Shown here: piece by piece, positions 35,337 through 43,293 of the stretch
Position numbering within the stretch: the stretch's first letter is position 1
How the letters are laid out: every line of letters starts with the position of its first letter
Assembly (NCBI RefSeq): GCF_042682785.1
Contig: NZ_JBHUIB010000001.1
Location: 434,001-498,000, forward strand
Length of the DNA stretch: 64,000 nt
Direction of reading: 5' to 3'
Source: Thalassotalea_F euphylliae
GTDB taxonomy: Bacteria > Pseudomonadota > Gammaproteobacteria > Enterobacterales > Alteromonadaceae
The notes under the pieces: model-generated
What the model saw: only the letters and a program-made list of their open reading frames with translations
What the model was told of the DNA's origin: nothing
The model's database searches: none
Made by a program: the position numbers and the translations under genes

Positions 35337-38247
35337 GTAAGTATTCAAATAAACCAACATATCCAGCCTTAATTGGCTGACCTGGCAGATTCCATTCTTG
35401 ATACACTCTTACCAAGAAATAACCATCAATCATGCCGATCAATTCGAACTCTCGAAATCGCCATTGTTCACAGTCAGCATCACTGACATCACAGAACTGC
35501 AGGTACTCGCCTGTATTTGGGTTGCGATAATACTGCAAGTCATACTGGTTATCGCTGAAAGACCAACTAAATACACCACTAATGGAGTCATTCCATGTAT
35601 CGCCGTCAAACGAGGTTTGCACACCTGTAGTGCCCGACTGGAAGTCGATTGCAAACTTCGGATCTATGCGGTTATCGATCAAAGGTTGATCAAAGAATGC
35701 AAAAAGCCCTTCTCTTTGTGCAAAGACGGGTGTGTCTTGAAGCACTGCGAAGGTTGAACCGTCGCCAATTAATTCGCCAGTATTGGTATCTTCAACGCTC
35801 ATTGTCCAAATTGGAGACTCGCCTATTTGGTCAATTTGGCGATATGTCACCTCTAATCCCGATGCATAGCTAAGCACGAGGTTGCCATCTGAATTGACCC
35901 AATTCCCTGATTCTTGCGCGTAAATTTCAGAGACTTGTTCCGTAAACGTGCCATTTGCCGAGAATTCAACTAACCCAGATGCCGTGTAGTATTGGTCAGC
36001 ACCGTTATCGATATCTGTTTGACTATACTCCTTGATGGTGGCTAGATAATAGCTGCCATCTGTCAGCGTAATAGTGTCTGTTGTCATTACATCGACAGCA
36101 TCAAAGGTGTTAAAATGGACAGTGTTATCGAAGCAATTGCTGTCTTCATAACTTCCCGTTCCCTTTCGAACATAGACGTCTTTTGTACCAAGGCGATACA
36201 TAAAACGGTATTCGAGTTCATCGGTATTAAAGTTTTGGCGGCTTGTTGAGCTGCTTCCATCTGCACAGTAGTAACCTGTAGCTGGACGAATATAGGTACC
36301 CTCAGAAAAACTCAAAGTGAAAGACGTATCATTCTTGACCCACGTCATTGGAAGTTGCTCTCTCGTTTTCACTAGATAACCACTACCATTTGACTCAAGC
36401 ACCATAGATTCAACAGTGTACATTGATGATGCGACAGCGTAGTTTTGAAACTGAACAGTATCGCCAGCATCAAAATCAACAGTTGATGAAGAGTATGTAT
36501 TGTTAAATAACGCATCTGCCTGTTGATAGTAGGCATTAGGATAATCTGCTCGCCATTGAGATAAATTTTCTCTCAACACAAAAGGAGAAGCCATTAACGC
36601 ATTTATTGAGCTAAAGCCTGATGGAAGACTTACGTCTGATGACTCAACGAGCATGCGAGCGGCGAGCGCAAAGTCAAACAAATAAACACTATCAATATGG
36701 AGTTGATGTTCAAGCAACGTGGCGGCATTGGTAACGGCACCACCCGCTAAAAAGTTAACAAGCGCAAACTCTGCATTGGTTAGATAGGTAATATCTTGGT
36801 TCTCCACGACAAGTGCTTCATTCGCCAATGAATCTAACGTGCTAACATCCCCAAAGTAAGCGTTGATAGTATAACTTGCCGTTGGGTGATCAGCAGCAGC
36901 CGTCACAATTGCATTAGGCTCCTCAATGCTGATTTGCGCTTCATACTTTCCGTCGCTATCTGTTTGCACGGTAATATTGTAGCTACCAGCGGTAACCAAC
37001 ACATCAACACCACTTTGTTGAACGTCTTCGATGATACCGGTAAGCATAATGCCATTATTGACTTCAACATTTACGAAGCCAGAAGCAGAGGCACCATATG
37101 AGTCAACAACGGTATAGCCAAACAAGTCAGTTCCCTCAAAGGCAGGGTTTGATTGATAAACTAGCTTATTGTCTTCAATGGTTACTGTGCCGTTCGACGG
37201 CTGGCTGACAGACTCGATACTAATAGCATCACCGACAACATCAGAATCATTTGCCAATACATCAATCGTTTCTGAACGATTGGTCAGTGCGATAGCGGTG
37301 TCGTCTTCCACCACAGGTAACGCATTAGAGACATCAATAGAGACTGTTGCCTCGCTGCTCGCACCATAATTGTCGACAAGTGTGTAACTGAACTCGTCTA
37401 CGCCGACATAACCGTCGTCGGGTGTGTAGGTAATTTCATTGCCTGATAACTCAATTTGCCCATGGCTCGCTAATGTCGTACCTGCAACAGATAGCGTATC
37501 GCCAACCGCATCTAAATCGTTATCCAGAGGTGTGATAACTACTGCAACATTTTGCTCAGTAGCGACTGAATCAGCCTCGCCTACAGGTAATTGGTTGTCT
37601 ACAGAGACGGTCACCGTTGCAGTCGATTCATCACCTAACGTGTCTCTTACTACATAACCGAACGAGTCCTGACCAACAAAACCATTATTCGGCACATACG
37701 TCGCAACATTGCCAGACAAGCTGACTTGACCGTTACTTGGTGCAGTGACACTTACAATCGTTAAATCATGACCTGCTAGCGAACTGTCATTTTCTAAAAT
37801 ATCTAACTCTGCGCTTTGACTTTGCGTAGTTGACACTGTGTCATTGACTGCCGTTGGAGGCTTATTTTCAATAGATACTGATACTGTCGCGGTATCGCTA
37901 CCACCTTTACCATCGCTTACTGTATAGCTGAACGTATCACTGCCTATAAAACCTTCGTTGGCGCGATAAACAATATCGTTGCCAGAGATAGTCGCTTGGC
38001 CAGAGCCTGGTGATGAAACCGATGAAATTGATAATGTGTCATTGTTTTGGTCACGGTCGTTGGCCAGCACGCTAATCACAACGTCACTATTAACGAAACC
38101 TTGCACACTGTCGTCAGCGGCAACAGGTGCAACATTCGCTGCCGTTGAAGAAGAGCTGCTAGAGCCTCCTCCCCCACCACCACCGCATGCGGCTAAAGAG
38201 AATATTGTGGAAACAAGGAAAAGTTGGCGCAAAGAAGAGTTAGTCAT
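35326..38247 (-). CDS. Surface lipoprotein with four cadherin/Ig-like repeats
   Basis: About 973 residues. Lipobox FSLAAC with the lipidated Cys followed by a G7S6 linker; then four roughly 90-residue repeats (about 40-400), each opening with A-x-x-D and carrying N-D-x-D and G-F/Y-x-G-x-D-x-F-x-Y-x-V-x-D elements of tandem cadherin-like/VCBS-like domains; a short carboxypeptidase-regulatory-like beta domain (about 400-460); and a 500-residue C-terminal region I do not recognise. Calcium-binding adhesin or surface scaffold is likely. ATG at 38247 with AGGGA upstream. Its stop overlaps the convergent lysR gene. Confidence 0.85.
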   Translation of the reverse strand: MTNSSLRQLFLVSTIFSLAACGGGGGGGSSSSSSTAANVAPVAADDSVQGFVNSDVVISVLANDRDQNNDTLSISSVSSPGSGQATISGNDIVYRANEGFIGSDTFSYTVSDGKGGSDTATVSVSIENKPPTAVNDTVSTTQSQSAELDILENDSSLAGHDLTIVSVTAPSNGQVSLSGNVATYVPNNGFVGQDSFGYVVRDTLGDESTATVTVSVDNQLPVGEADSVATEQNVAVVITPLDNDLDAVGDTLSVAGTTLASHGQIELSGNEITYTPDDGYVGVDEFSYTLVDNYGASSEATVSIDVSNALPVVEDDTAIALTNRSETIDVLANDSDVVGDAISIESVSQPSNGTVTIEDNKLVYQSNPAFEGTDLFGYTVVDSYGASASGFVNVEVNNGIMLTGIIEDVQQSGVDVLVTAGSYNITVQTDSDGKYEAQISIEEPNAIVTAAADHPTASYTINAYFGDVSTLDSLANEALVVENQDITYLTNAEFALVNFLAGGAVTNAATLLEHQLHIDSVYLFDFALAARMLVESSDVSLPSGFSSINALMASPFVLRENLSQWRADYPNAYYQQADALFNNTYSSSTVDFDAGDTVQFQNYAVASSMYTVESMVLESNGSGYLVKTREQLPMTWVKNDTSFTLSFSEGTYIRPATGYYCADGSSSTSRQNFNTDELEYRFMYRLGTKDVYVRKGTGSYEDSNCFDNTVHFNTFDAVDVMTTDTITLTDGSYYLATIKEYSQTDIDNGADQYYTASGLVEFSANGTFTEQVSEIYAQESGNWVNSDGNLVLSYASGLEVTYRQIDQIGESPIWTMSVEDTNTGELIGDGSTFAVLQDTPVFAQREGLFAFFDQPLIDNRIDPKFAIDFQSGTTGVQTSFDGDTWNDSISGVFSWSFSDNQYDLQYYRNPNTGEYLQFCDVSDADCEQWRFREFELIGMIDGYFLVRVYQEWNLPGQPIKAGYVGLFEYLPTR

Positions 38248-38335
38248 CAATTGTCCCTAATCAAGCGTTATATCTATTATTTTTTGAGCAGTAGACTACC
38301 CCTTAATATACGGTTATACAATGTATTGGGACACA

Positions 38336-38357
38336 TTTGTTATAAATTTGTTATAAA
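38336..38357. promoter_or_regulatory. 11-bp tandem direct repeat before the spondin operon
   Basis: TTTGTTATAAA twice in tandem (38336-38346, 38347-38357), followed by TTCGTGAG. An 11-base period is the spacing of OmpR/PhoB-family boxes, and an OmpR-family regulator is encoded in the same operon. About 78 bases upstream of the first start codon. Confidence 0.55.
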
Positions 38358-38434
38358 TTCGTGAGTGCCCTGCGATAACTGAACTCGATACTTGTTCCTG
38401 AATTAAAACTACAGGTAACCCAGAGGGAAGAGTA

Positions 38435-39139
38435 ATGAAGTTAGTAAAATCAATCGCAACTGCAACGCTCCTATCAGCGGCAGCAGCGCCAGCAATGGCA
38501 CAAGACTTAGAAATTACGATCACAAACTTGACACAAGGCACCTATTTCACCCCTATCGTAGCAACAGCACATACGGGTGAATTGGCGTTATTCAATGTTG
38601 GTGAAGCAGCAAGCCCAGAACTTCAAGCAATGGCAGAAGGTGGTGACATCTCTGGTTTAGTGTCAGTACTCTCGGGTGCAGACGCAGATGTTGTTGAAAA
38701 CCCAGCATCGGGTCTACTTGCCCCTGCAATGTCAACAACGTTTGAAATGATGAACAGCGACGGTAACGACTATTTATCATTAAGTGCCATGATTCTACCA
38801 ACTAACGACGGTTTTGTTGGCTTAAACAGCTGGATGATTCCAGAAGAAGCAGGCACGTACACTGCTTACCTTAATGCGTATGACGCGGGTACAGAAGCAA
38901 ACAACGAGTTAGTTGTTGAAGGCAGCGGCGCGTCAGGTGTGTTAGGTATTCCAGCGGCGCCAGGTGGCATGGCTGGCACTGGCGGCACTGGCGTAACCAC
39001 TGAAGAAGCAAACATGACTGTTCACATTCACCGCGGCAATCTGGGTGATGACGATTTAACAGGCGGCAAAAGCGACATAAATAACACCGTACACCGTTGG
39101 TTAAACCCAGTCGCGAAAATCACAATCGTTGTGAAGTAA
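38435..39139 (+). CDS. Secreted spondin-domain protein
   Basis: 234 residues with a signal peptide (MKLVKSIATATLLSAAAAPAMA). The mature protein is a bacterial Spondin_N domain: LEITITNLTQGTYFTPIVATAH at its start, ELQAMAEGGD, MILPTNDGFVGLNSW and YLNAYDAGTEANNEL. In animals the domain binds calcium and matrix; in bacteria its role is unknown. Near its end a Gly-rich loop precedes VHIHRGNLGDDD and VHRWLNPVAKITIVVK. GAGGGAAGAG precedes the ATG. First gene of an operon with a second spondin lipoprotein and a two-component pair. Confidence 0.88.
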   Translation: MKLVKSIATATLLSAAAAPAMAQDLEITITNLTQGTYFTPIVATAHTGELALFNVGEAASPELQAMAEGGDISGLVSVLSGADADVVENPASGLLAPAMSTTFEMMNSDGNDYLSLSAMILPTNDGFVGLNSWMIPEEAGTYTAYLNAYDAGTEANNELVVEGSGASGVLGIPAAPGGMAGTGGTGVTTEEANMTVHIHRGNLGDDDLTGGKSDINNTVHRWLNPVAKITIVVK

Positions 39140-39149
39140 GGGGGTCGCT

Positions 39150-39887
39150 ATGTTTACCAAGCAAACCTTTTATAAATCATTAGTTGCCTCAGTAACATTA
39201 CTGGCATTAACAGGTTGTCCATTTGACGATGATGATGACGATTCACCAACACCAGTAGCAATGCCAGACCCAGCACCGGCACCTACGCCAACGGAATACA
39301 GCTACGAAGTAAGCGTTATCAACCTTACCAATGCGCAACCTCTATCACCAATAGCAGTAGCACTCCATGCTGAAAATCAGTTATGGACTGTGGGCTCGCC
39401 AGCAACAGAAGCACTAGAAATTCTTGCCGAAGGTGGCGACAACACTATGTTTTTGGCACAAGAAGGCATTCTAGCCTCTGGCAGTGGTGAAGGCGTTGTT
39501 ATGCCTGGCATGAGCGGCAGTGTTTCGGTTACCACAACGGATGAAACAGCAACATTTGTATCAATTGCCACCATGTTAGTGAATACAAATGACGCTTTCT
39601 CCGGTCTCACTGGATTGGACTTGTCATCATTAGAAGTAGACAGCTCGCGTTCATACACTTTAGGCAGCTACGATGCTGGTACTGAAGGTAATACCGAAGC
39701 AGCGGGTACAATTCCAGGTCCTGCAGATGGTGGTACAGGATATATTGCAGAGCGTGACGATGTTGATTTTGTTGCGATGCATCCTGGTGTGGTGTCTATG
39801 GATGATGGCTTAACAACGTCGGTACTTACTCAAGCACATCGCTTTGATAATCCGACGATTCGCGTAACCATAACACGAACTAAGTAA
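39150..39887 (+). CDS. Spondin-domain lipoprotein
   Basis: 245 residues, paralogue of the preceding gene. Lipobox LALTGC at about residue 23, followed by an acidic and Pro-rich linker (PFDDDDDDSPTP, then PDPAPAPTPT) and a Spondin_N domain (YEVSVINLTNAQPLSPIAVALH, MLVNTNDAFSGLTGL, SYDAGTEGNTEA). It starts 10 bases after its neighbour. A secreted and a membrane-anchored copy side by side suggest a soluble/anchored pair at the envelope. Confidence 0.87.
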   Translation: MFTKQTFYKSLVASVTLLALTGCPFDDDDDDSPTPVAMPDPAPAPTPTEYSYEVSVINLTNAQPLSPIAVALHAENQLWTVGSPATEALEILAEGGDNTMFLAQEGILASGSGEGVVMPGMSGSVSVTTTDETATFVSIATMLVNTNDAFSGLTGLDLSSLEVDSSRSYTLGSYDAGTEGNTEAAGTIPGPADGGTGYIAERDDVDFVAMHPGVVSMDDGLTTSVLTQAHRFDNPTIRVTITRTK

Positions 39888-39895
39888 GCAATCGG

Positions 39896-39918
39896 CCCTG
39901 GCCGGTTGCCGGCCAGGG
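39896..39918 (+). promoter_or_regulatory. GC-rich hairpin burying the response-regulator ribosome-binding site
   Basis: CCCTGGCCGG / CCGGCCAGGG, a perfect 10-bp stem with a TTG loop, ending 3 bases before the ATG at 39922. The only Shine-Dalgarno-like AGGG is inside the 3' arm. Could limit translation of the regulator or cause partial termination between the spondin genes and the two-component pair. Confidence 0.7.
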
Positions 39919-39921
39919 ATT

Positions 39922-40635
39922 ATGACTGACAAAATTTTAATCATTGAAGACGATCAAGACATCGCCAATTTGATCAAAGTGCATATGGATGAACTTGGGC
40001 TCGATGCAACCACCTGTTGCTGTGGCAAAAAAGGTTTAGAACAAGCCTTAAACCAAGATTTTCAGCTGATTTTATTGGATGTGATGCTACCGCAAGTAAG
40101 TGGATTAGATATTTGTAGGCAGCTTCGTGATGCTAAACCATTACAATCTATCGTCATGCTTACCGCACGCAGTTCAGAAACTGACCGAGTGTTAGGCTTA
40201 GAACTTGGTGCGGATGACTATCTCTCTAAACCCTTTAGCGTTAGAGAGCTGCAAGCAAGAGTGCGGGCACAGTTAAGGCGAGTACATTGCACGTTGGCCA
40301 TTAATCCCACGCCAAGCCAAGATGCCGTGACCTGTATTGGTGAGCTGATGGTTGATCATCAATGTCACAAAGTGACCTATCGTGATACCGCGATAGAGTT
40401 GACCTCAACAGAGTTTGAATTACTGAGCTTTTTGGGTCGGCACCCAGACCAAGTATTTTCGCGCAGCCAGTTGCTTGATTCGGTTTGGGGCTATCATCAC
40501 AGTGGTTACGAACACACAGTTAACTCTCATATTAATCGATTGCGAAACAAGTTAGAAAAAGACGTTTCTACCCCACAAATTATCCAAACCGTTTGGGGTG
40601 TAGGCTATAAACTCAACTCCGCAGGAGTCCATTAA
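39922..40635 (+). CDS. OmpR/PhoB-family response regulator
   Basis: 237 residues: receiver domain (about 1-118) with DD at 10-11, the phospho-acceptor Asp in ILLDVMLP, MLTARS and Lys in LSKPFSV; C-terminal winged helix (about 140-235) with ELTSTEFELLSFLGRHPDQVFSRSQLLD and HINRLRNKLE...VWGVGYKL. Overlaps the kinase gene by one base. Probably controls its own operon through the 11-bp repeats at 38336. Confidence 0.94.
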   Translation: MTDKILIIEDDQDIANLIKVHMDELGLDATTCCCGKKGLEQALNQDFQLILLDVMLPQVSGLDICRQLRDAKPLQSIVMLTARSSETDRVLGLELGADDYLSKPFSVRELQARVRAQLRRVHCTLAINPTPSQDAVTCIGELMVDHQCHKVTYRDTAIELTSTEFELLSFLGRHPDQVFSRSQLLDSVWGYHHSGYEHTVNSHINRLRNKLEKDVSTPQIIQTVWGVGYKLNSAGVH

Positions 40636-42110
40636 TGATGAATTCGCTTTATCAGCGTCTAGCCATATCGGTCACCTTTTCGTTCGCAATTCTCGCCTAT
40701 TTATTTTATTGGTGGAGTGGCTCACTGGCACAGCATTCGCAGTTTCAAGCAGAGCAAAAGCTGCATCTCAATCTTGCAGAGCATTTGGCACAAGACAGCC
40801 CTCTTTTGCAAGACGGTGTATATGACAAACCCGCATTAAAAAACCTGTTCCATACCCTAATGGTACTGGGTCCAGCGTTTGAATTTTACTTTCTTGATCC
40901 ATCGGGAAAAATTCTGACCTATTCTGCTAAACCTGACAAAATCAAACGACAATCTGTTGATCTGGCACCTATTAACCGCCTGATTGCTCAGCCAGAAAGC
41001 ATTCCGATTTTTGGGGATGATCCGAGAAACTTTGATCGCAAGAAGATATTCTCGGCAAGCCCCATCTACAAAGGTGAAAACCTGCAAGGCTACCTATACG
41101 TCATTATTGGTGGCGAAATTTATGACTCTATTTATGCCACCGCCAAGCAAGACCAACGTCTGATGGGGCATATCGCCTGGATTGGTGGAAGTTTCGTATT
41201 ATTACTGCTTCTGTTATTGGCATTATTTAGAGGGTTTACCTCACCCATTCGTCGCCTAGAACGAGACATCAATGCGGTACGGAATGCCAATTTTGATACA
41301 GAAAAAGTACAACTAAACCAATGGCAAGCCAGTGGTCACAACGAGGTCCACCAACTCGGTCGCCATTTTGTTGCCATGGCAGAACAAATTAATCAGCAAA
41401 TTGGGCAGTTAAAGCGTAATGACAAAATAAGACGTGAACTGTTAGCACACCTCTCACACGACCTGCGCACACCTCTTGCCGCCATGAAAGGCTATGTTGA
41501 AATTCTATCGCTGAAAAACGAAAAGTTATCAGTGGAAGAACGACAGCAATATATCAGCACGGTCATGCGAAATGTTGAGCAATTAAAACTGCTGATTGAC
41601 CAAATATTTGAACTCGCACACTTGGAAGACGGTCAAGTGTCGGTAAACAACGAAGCATTCCCGATAGGTGAACTGCTGCATGATATTTTGGCTAAATTTG
41701 CGTTAAAAGCACAAAGCAAAAGTATTACCCTGAACGTACAGCCTGAATTCTGCCAACAAGCAGTTTTTACTGATATTGCCAAGCTAGAGCGCATTTTAAC
41801 TAACCTGATTGAAAACGCCCTACGTCACACGCCTGAAAATGGCAAAATCACAATATTGGTAGAGCCGCTGGACGACAAACTGAAAGTGAGTGTGGTAGAC
41901 ACTGGTACAGGTATCCACCAGAAAGATTTAGCCTACATCTTTGATGCCCGCTACCGTGCCAGCAACGCTAAAGGTGAGAAAAACCAACATGCGGGTTTAG
42001 GGCTTGCGATCAGTAAACGTTTAAGCCAGCTGCTAAACAGTGATTTATCAGTCAAAAGCGAATTAGGACACGGAAGTGAATTTACCTTGTTATTAGCGCA
42101 AGCAAGGTAG
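40635..42110 (+). CDS. Membrane sensor histidine kinase partner
   Basis: 491 residues: TM1 (about 10-28), a periplasmic sensor of about 155 residues with FEFYFLDPSGKILTYS, TM2 (about 184-202), HAMP, HisKA with the phospho-His in LAHLSHDLRTPLAAM, and a HATPase domain (NLIENALRHTPENG, DTGTGI, HAGLGLAISKRL). AGGAG precedes the ATG, which overlaps the regulator stop. Partner of the upstream OmpR-type regulator; the signal may concern the two spondin proteins or the envelope. Confidence 0.94.
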   Translation: MMNSLYQRLAISVTFSFAILAYLFYWWSGSLAQHSQFQAEQKLHLNLAEHLAQDSPLLQDGVYDKPALKNLFHTLMVLGPAFEFYFLDPSGKILTYSAKPDKIKRQSVDLAPINRLIAQPESIPIFGDDPRNFDRKKIFSASPIYKGENLQGYLYVIIGGEIYDSIYATAKQDQRLMGHIAWIGGSFVLLLLLLLALFRGFTSPIRRLERDINAVRNANFDTEKVQLNQWQASGHNEVHQLGRHFVAMAEQINQQIGQLKRNDKIRRELLAHLSHDLRTPLAAMKGYVEILSLKNEKLSVEERQQYISTVMRNVEQLKLLIDQIFELAHLEDGQVSVNNEAFPIGELLHDILAKFALKAQSKSITLNVQPEFCQQAVFTDIAKLERILTNLIENALRHTPENGKITILVEPLDDKLKVSVVDTGTGIHQKDLAYIFDARYRASNAKGEKNQHAGLGLAISKRLSQLLNSDLSVKSELGHGSEFTLLLAQAR

Positions 42111-42182
42111 ATGTATTTGCGCCAATAACAGGCAGCTAGCTAAGTTACTGCACTTGACTATAGAGTGGACATGCCCGCGGCT

Positions 42183-43103
42183 TTATAAATCTAGAGCCCA
42201 GGTTTGCCCTACAAGGTCTTGCCCATAACTATGGTGTTGCTCTTCTTCAATAAGCTTAAATCCTTCAGCCTGATAAATTTTTCGGGCTGACGTAAGCACA
42301 GAGTTTGTCCATAGTATCATTCGTTTATATCCCTTTTCTTTTGCATTACTGATACATTCTTGTACAAGTTTTCTTCCCAATCCAATACCTCGTGCATGAG
42401 CCTCAACATAGAGTAATCGTAATTTTGCTGTTGTTTCGTTATGACGAACCAGAAATACCGACCCCACAATTTTGTCATCCATTTCTGCAACCCAACATTT
42501 TTCGTAGTTTGGATCGTAGTTTTCGGCAAACTCTCCTACTATTTTTGACACAAGCCCCTCAAATCTCCAATCCCATTGGTACTCATCCCAATACAATTTT
42601 CCATTTCGATGCGCTATCCACCCCATATCTCCTGGAACTGGGTCTCTCAAGACATATGTTCGTTCTGTTTGTTTCCCGCCGAGAAGAGAACGGATTTTAT
42701 CCATTGCCGCAATCAGCTCATCTTTTTCCAAATCAGACAAAGGTGACAAGAGTTCTCGTACCTCACTAGAGGAGGCGTCGTTTAACACAGAAAACGTTTT
42801 TCTCCCTTTAGCCGATAATGTGAGAATGATGCGTTTGTTATTTTTAGGGTCAGGTGTTTTGTCAATTAAACCTTTCTTGAACAGGTCCGCTATCATTCGG
42901 CTTAAATAGCCTCTGTCTACTGATAGCGTTTCAACTATGTCAGCCGCAGCAATATTGACTGAATTGGCAAGCTCAAACATCAACCGTACCTGCACTAGTG
43001 GAAAATCAGAATCTAAAAGCCCCTCATCCAATGCCCCAACCAGAGAGGTATGAAATCTATTAAAACTGCGTACTTTATCTATACAACTATCAATGGTTGT
43101 CAT
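42183..43103 (-). CDS. MarR regulator fused to a GNAT acetyltransferase
   Basis: About 306 residues. N-terminal MarR winged helix (about 1-140: LSVDRGYLSRMIADLFKKGLIDKTPDPKNNKRIILTLS) and a C-terminal GNAT domain (about 150-306) with acetyl-CoA loop RGIGLGRKL and a closing ARKIYQAEGFKLIEEE. This two-domain layout is known in several bacteria, where the acetyltransferase may act on the signal molecule. Start set at the ATG 43103 because AAAGGAAA lies 8 bases upstream; a GTG frame extends to 43124. Two MarR-like operators form an inverted repeat over the promoter region. Confidence 0.9.
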   Translation of the reverse strand: MTTIDSCIDKVRSFNRFHTSLVGALDEGLLDSDFPLVQVRLMFELANSVNIAAADIVETLSVDRGYLSRMIADLFKKGLIDKTPDPKNNKRIILTLSAKGRKTFSVLNDASSSEVRELLSPLSDLEKDELIAAMDKIRSLLGGKQTERTYVLRDPVPGDMGWIAHRNGKLYWDEYQWDWRFEGLVSKIVGEFAENYDPNYEKCWVAEMDDKIVGSVFLVRHNETTAKLRLLYVEAHARGIGLGRKLVQECISNAKEKGYKRMILWTNSVLTSARKIYQAEGFKLIEEEQHHSYGQDLVGQTWALDL

Positions 43104-43120
43104 ACCAATTTCCTTTGAAT

Positions 43121-43174
43121 CCACATGTTGCTTTAGTCAACATATCACCACGTGTTGACTAAAGCAACATGTGG
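43121..43174. promoter_or_regulatory. 22-bp perfect inverted repeat made of two MarR-like operators
   Basis: Arms 43121-43142 and 43153-43174 are perfect reverse complements around a 10-base spacer. Each arm holds a 17-bp palindrome TGTTG-N7-CAACA (43126-43142 and 43153-43169), 27 bases apart. Lies directly upstream of the MarR-GNAT gene, so autoregulation is likely. Confidence 0.72.
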
Positions 43175-43240
43175 GTTTTAAAACGAAATTAGTGATAAAA
43201 CATGTAGTTTAGTGGCTTGCTCATGCCAGAAAGCAGCAAC

Positions 43241-43276
43241 AAAAAAGGCGTACAGGTTGAGACCGATACGCCTTTT
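43241..43276 (-). terminator. Terminator of the chemoreceptor gene
   Basis: AAAAGGCGTA / TACGCCTTTT stem around a 14-base loop that itself can pair GGT/ACC; on the minus strand it ends in six T. It lies 18 bases past the chemoreceptor stop. Confidence 0.85.
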
Positions 43277-43293
43277 CTTCCCAGTATGTGTCG

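Noticed and set aside
38158..38190. Low-complexity run in the lipoprotein N-terminus as a phase-variable repeat
   Set aside because: The poly-Gly/poly-Ser linker uses mixed codons rather than a pure short tandem repeat, so slippage is unlikely.
43121..43174. Inverted repeat as a miniature transposable element or attachment site
   Set aside because: No target-site duplication or second copy seen; the internal MarR-like palindromes and position upstream of a MarR gene explain it better.
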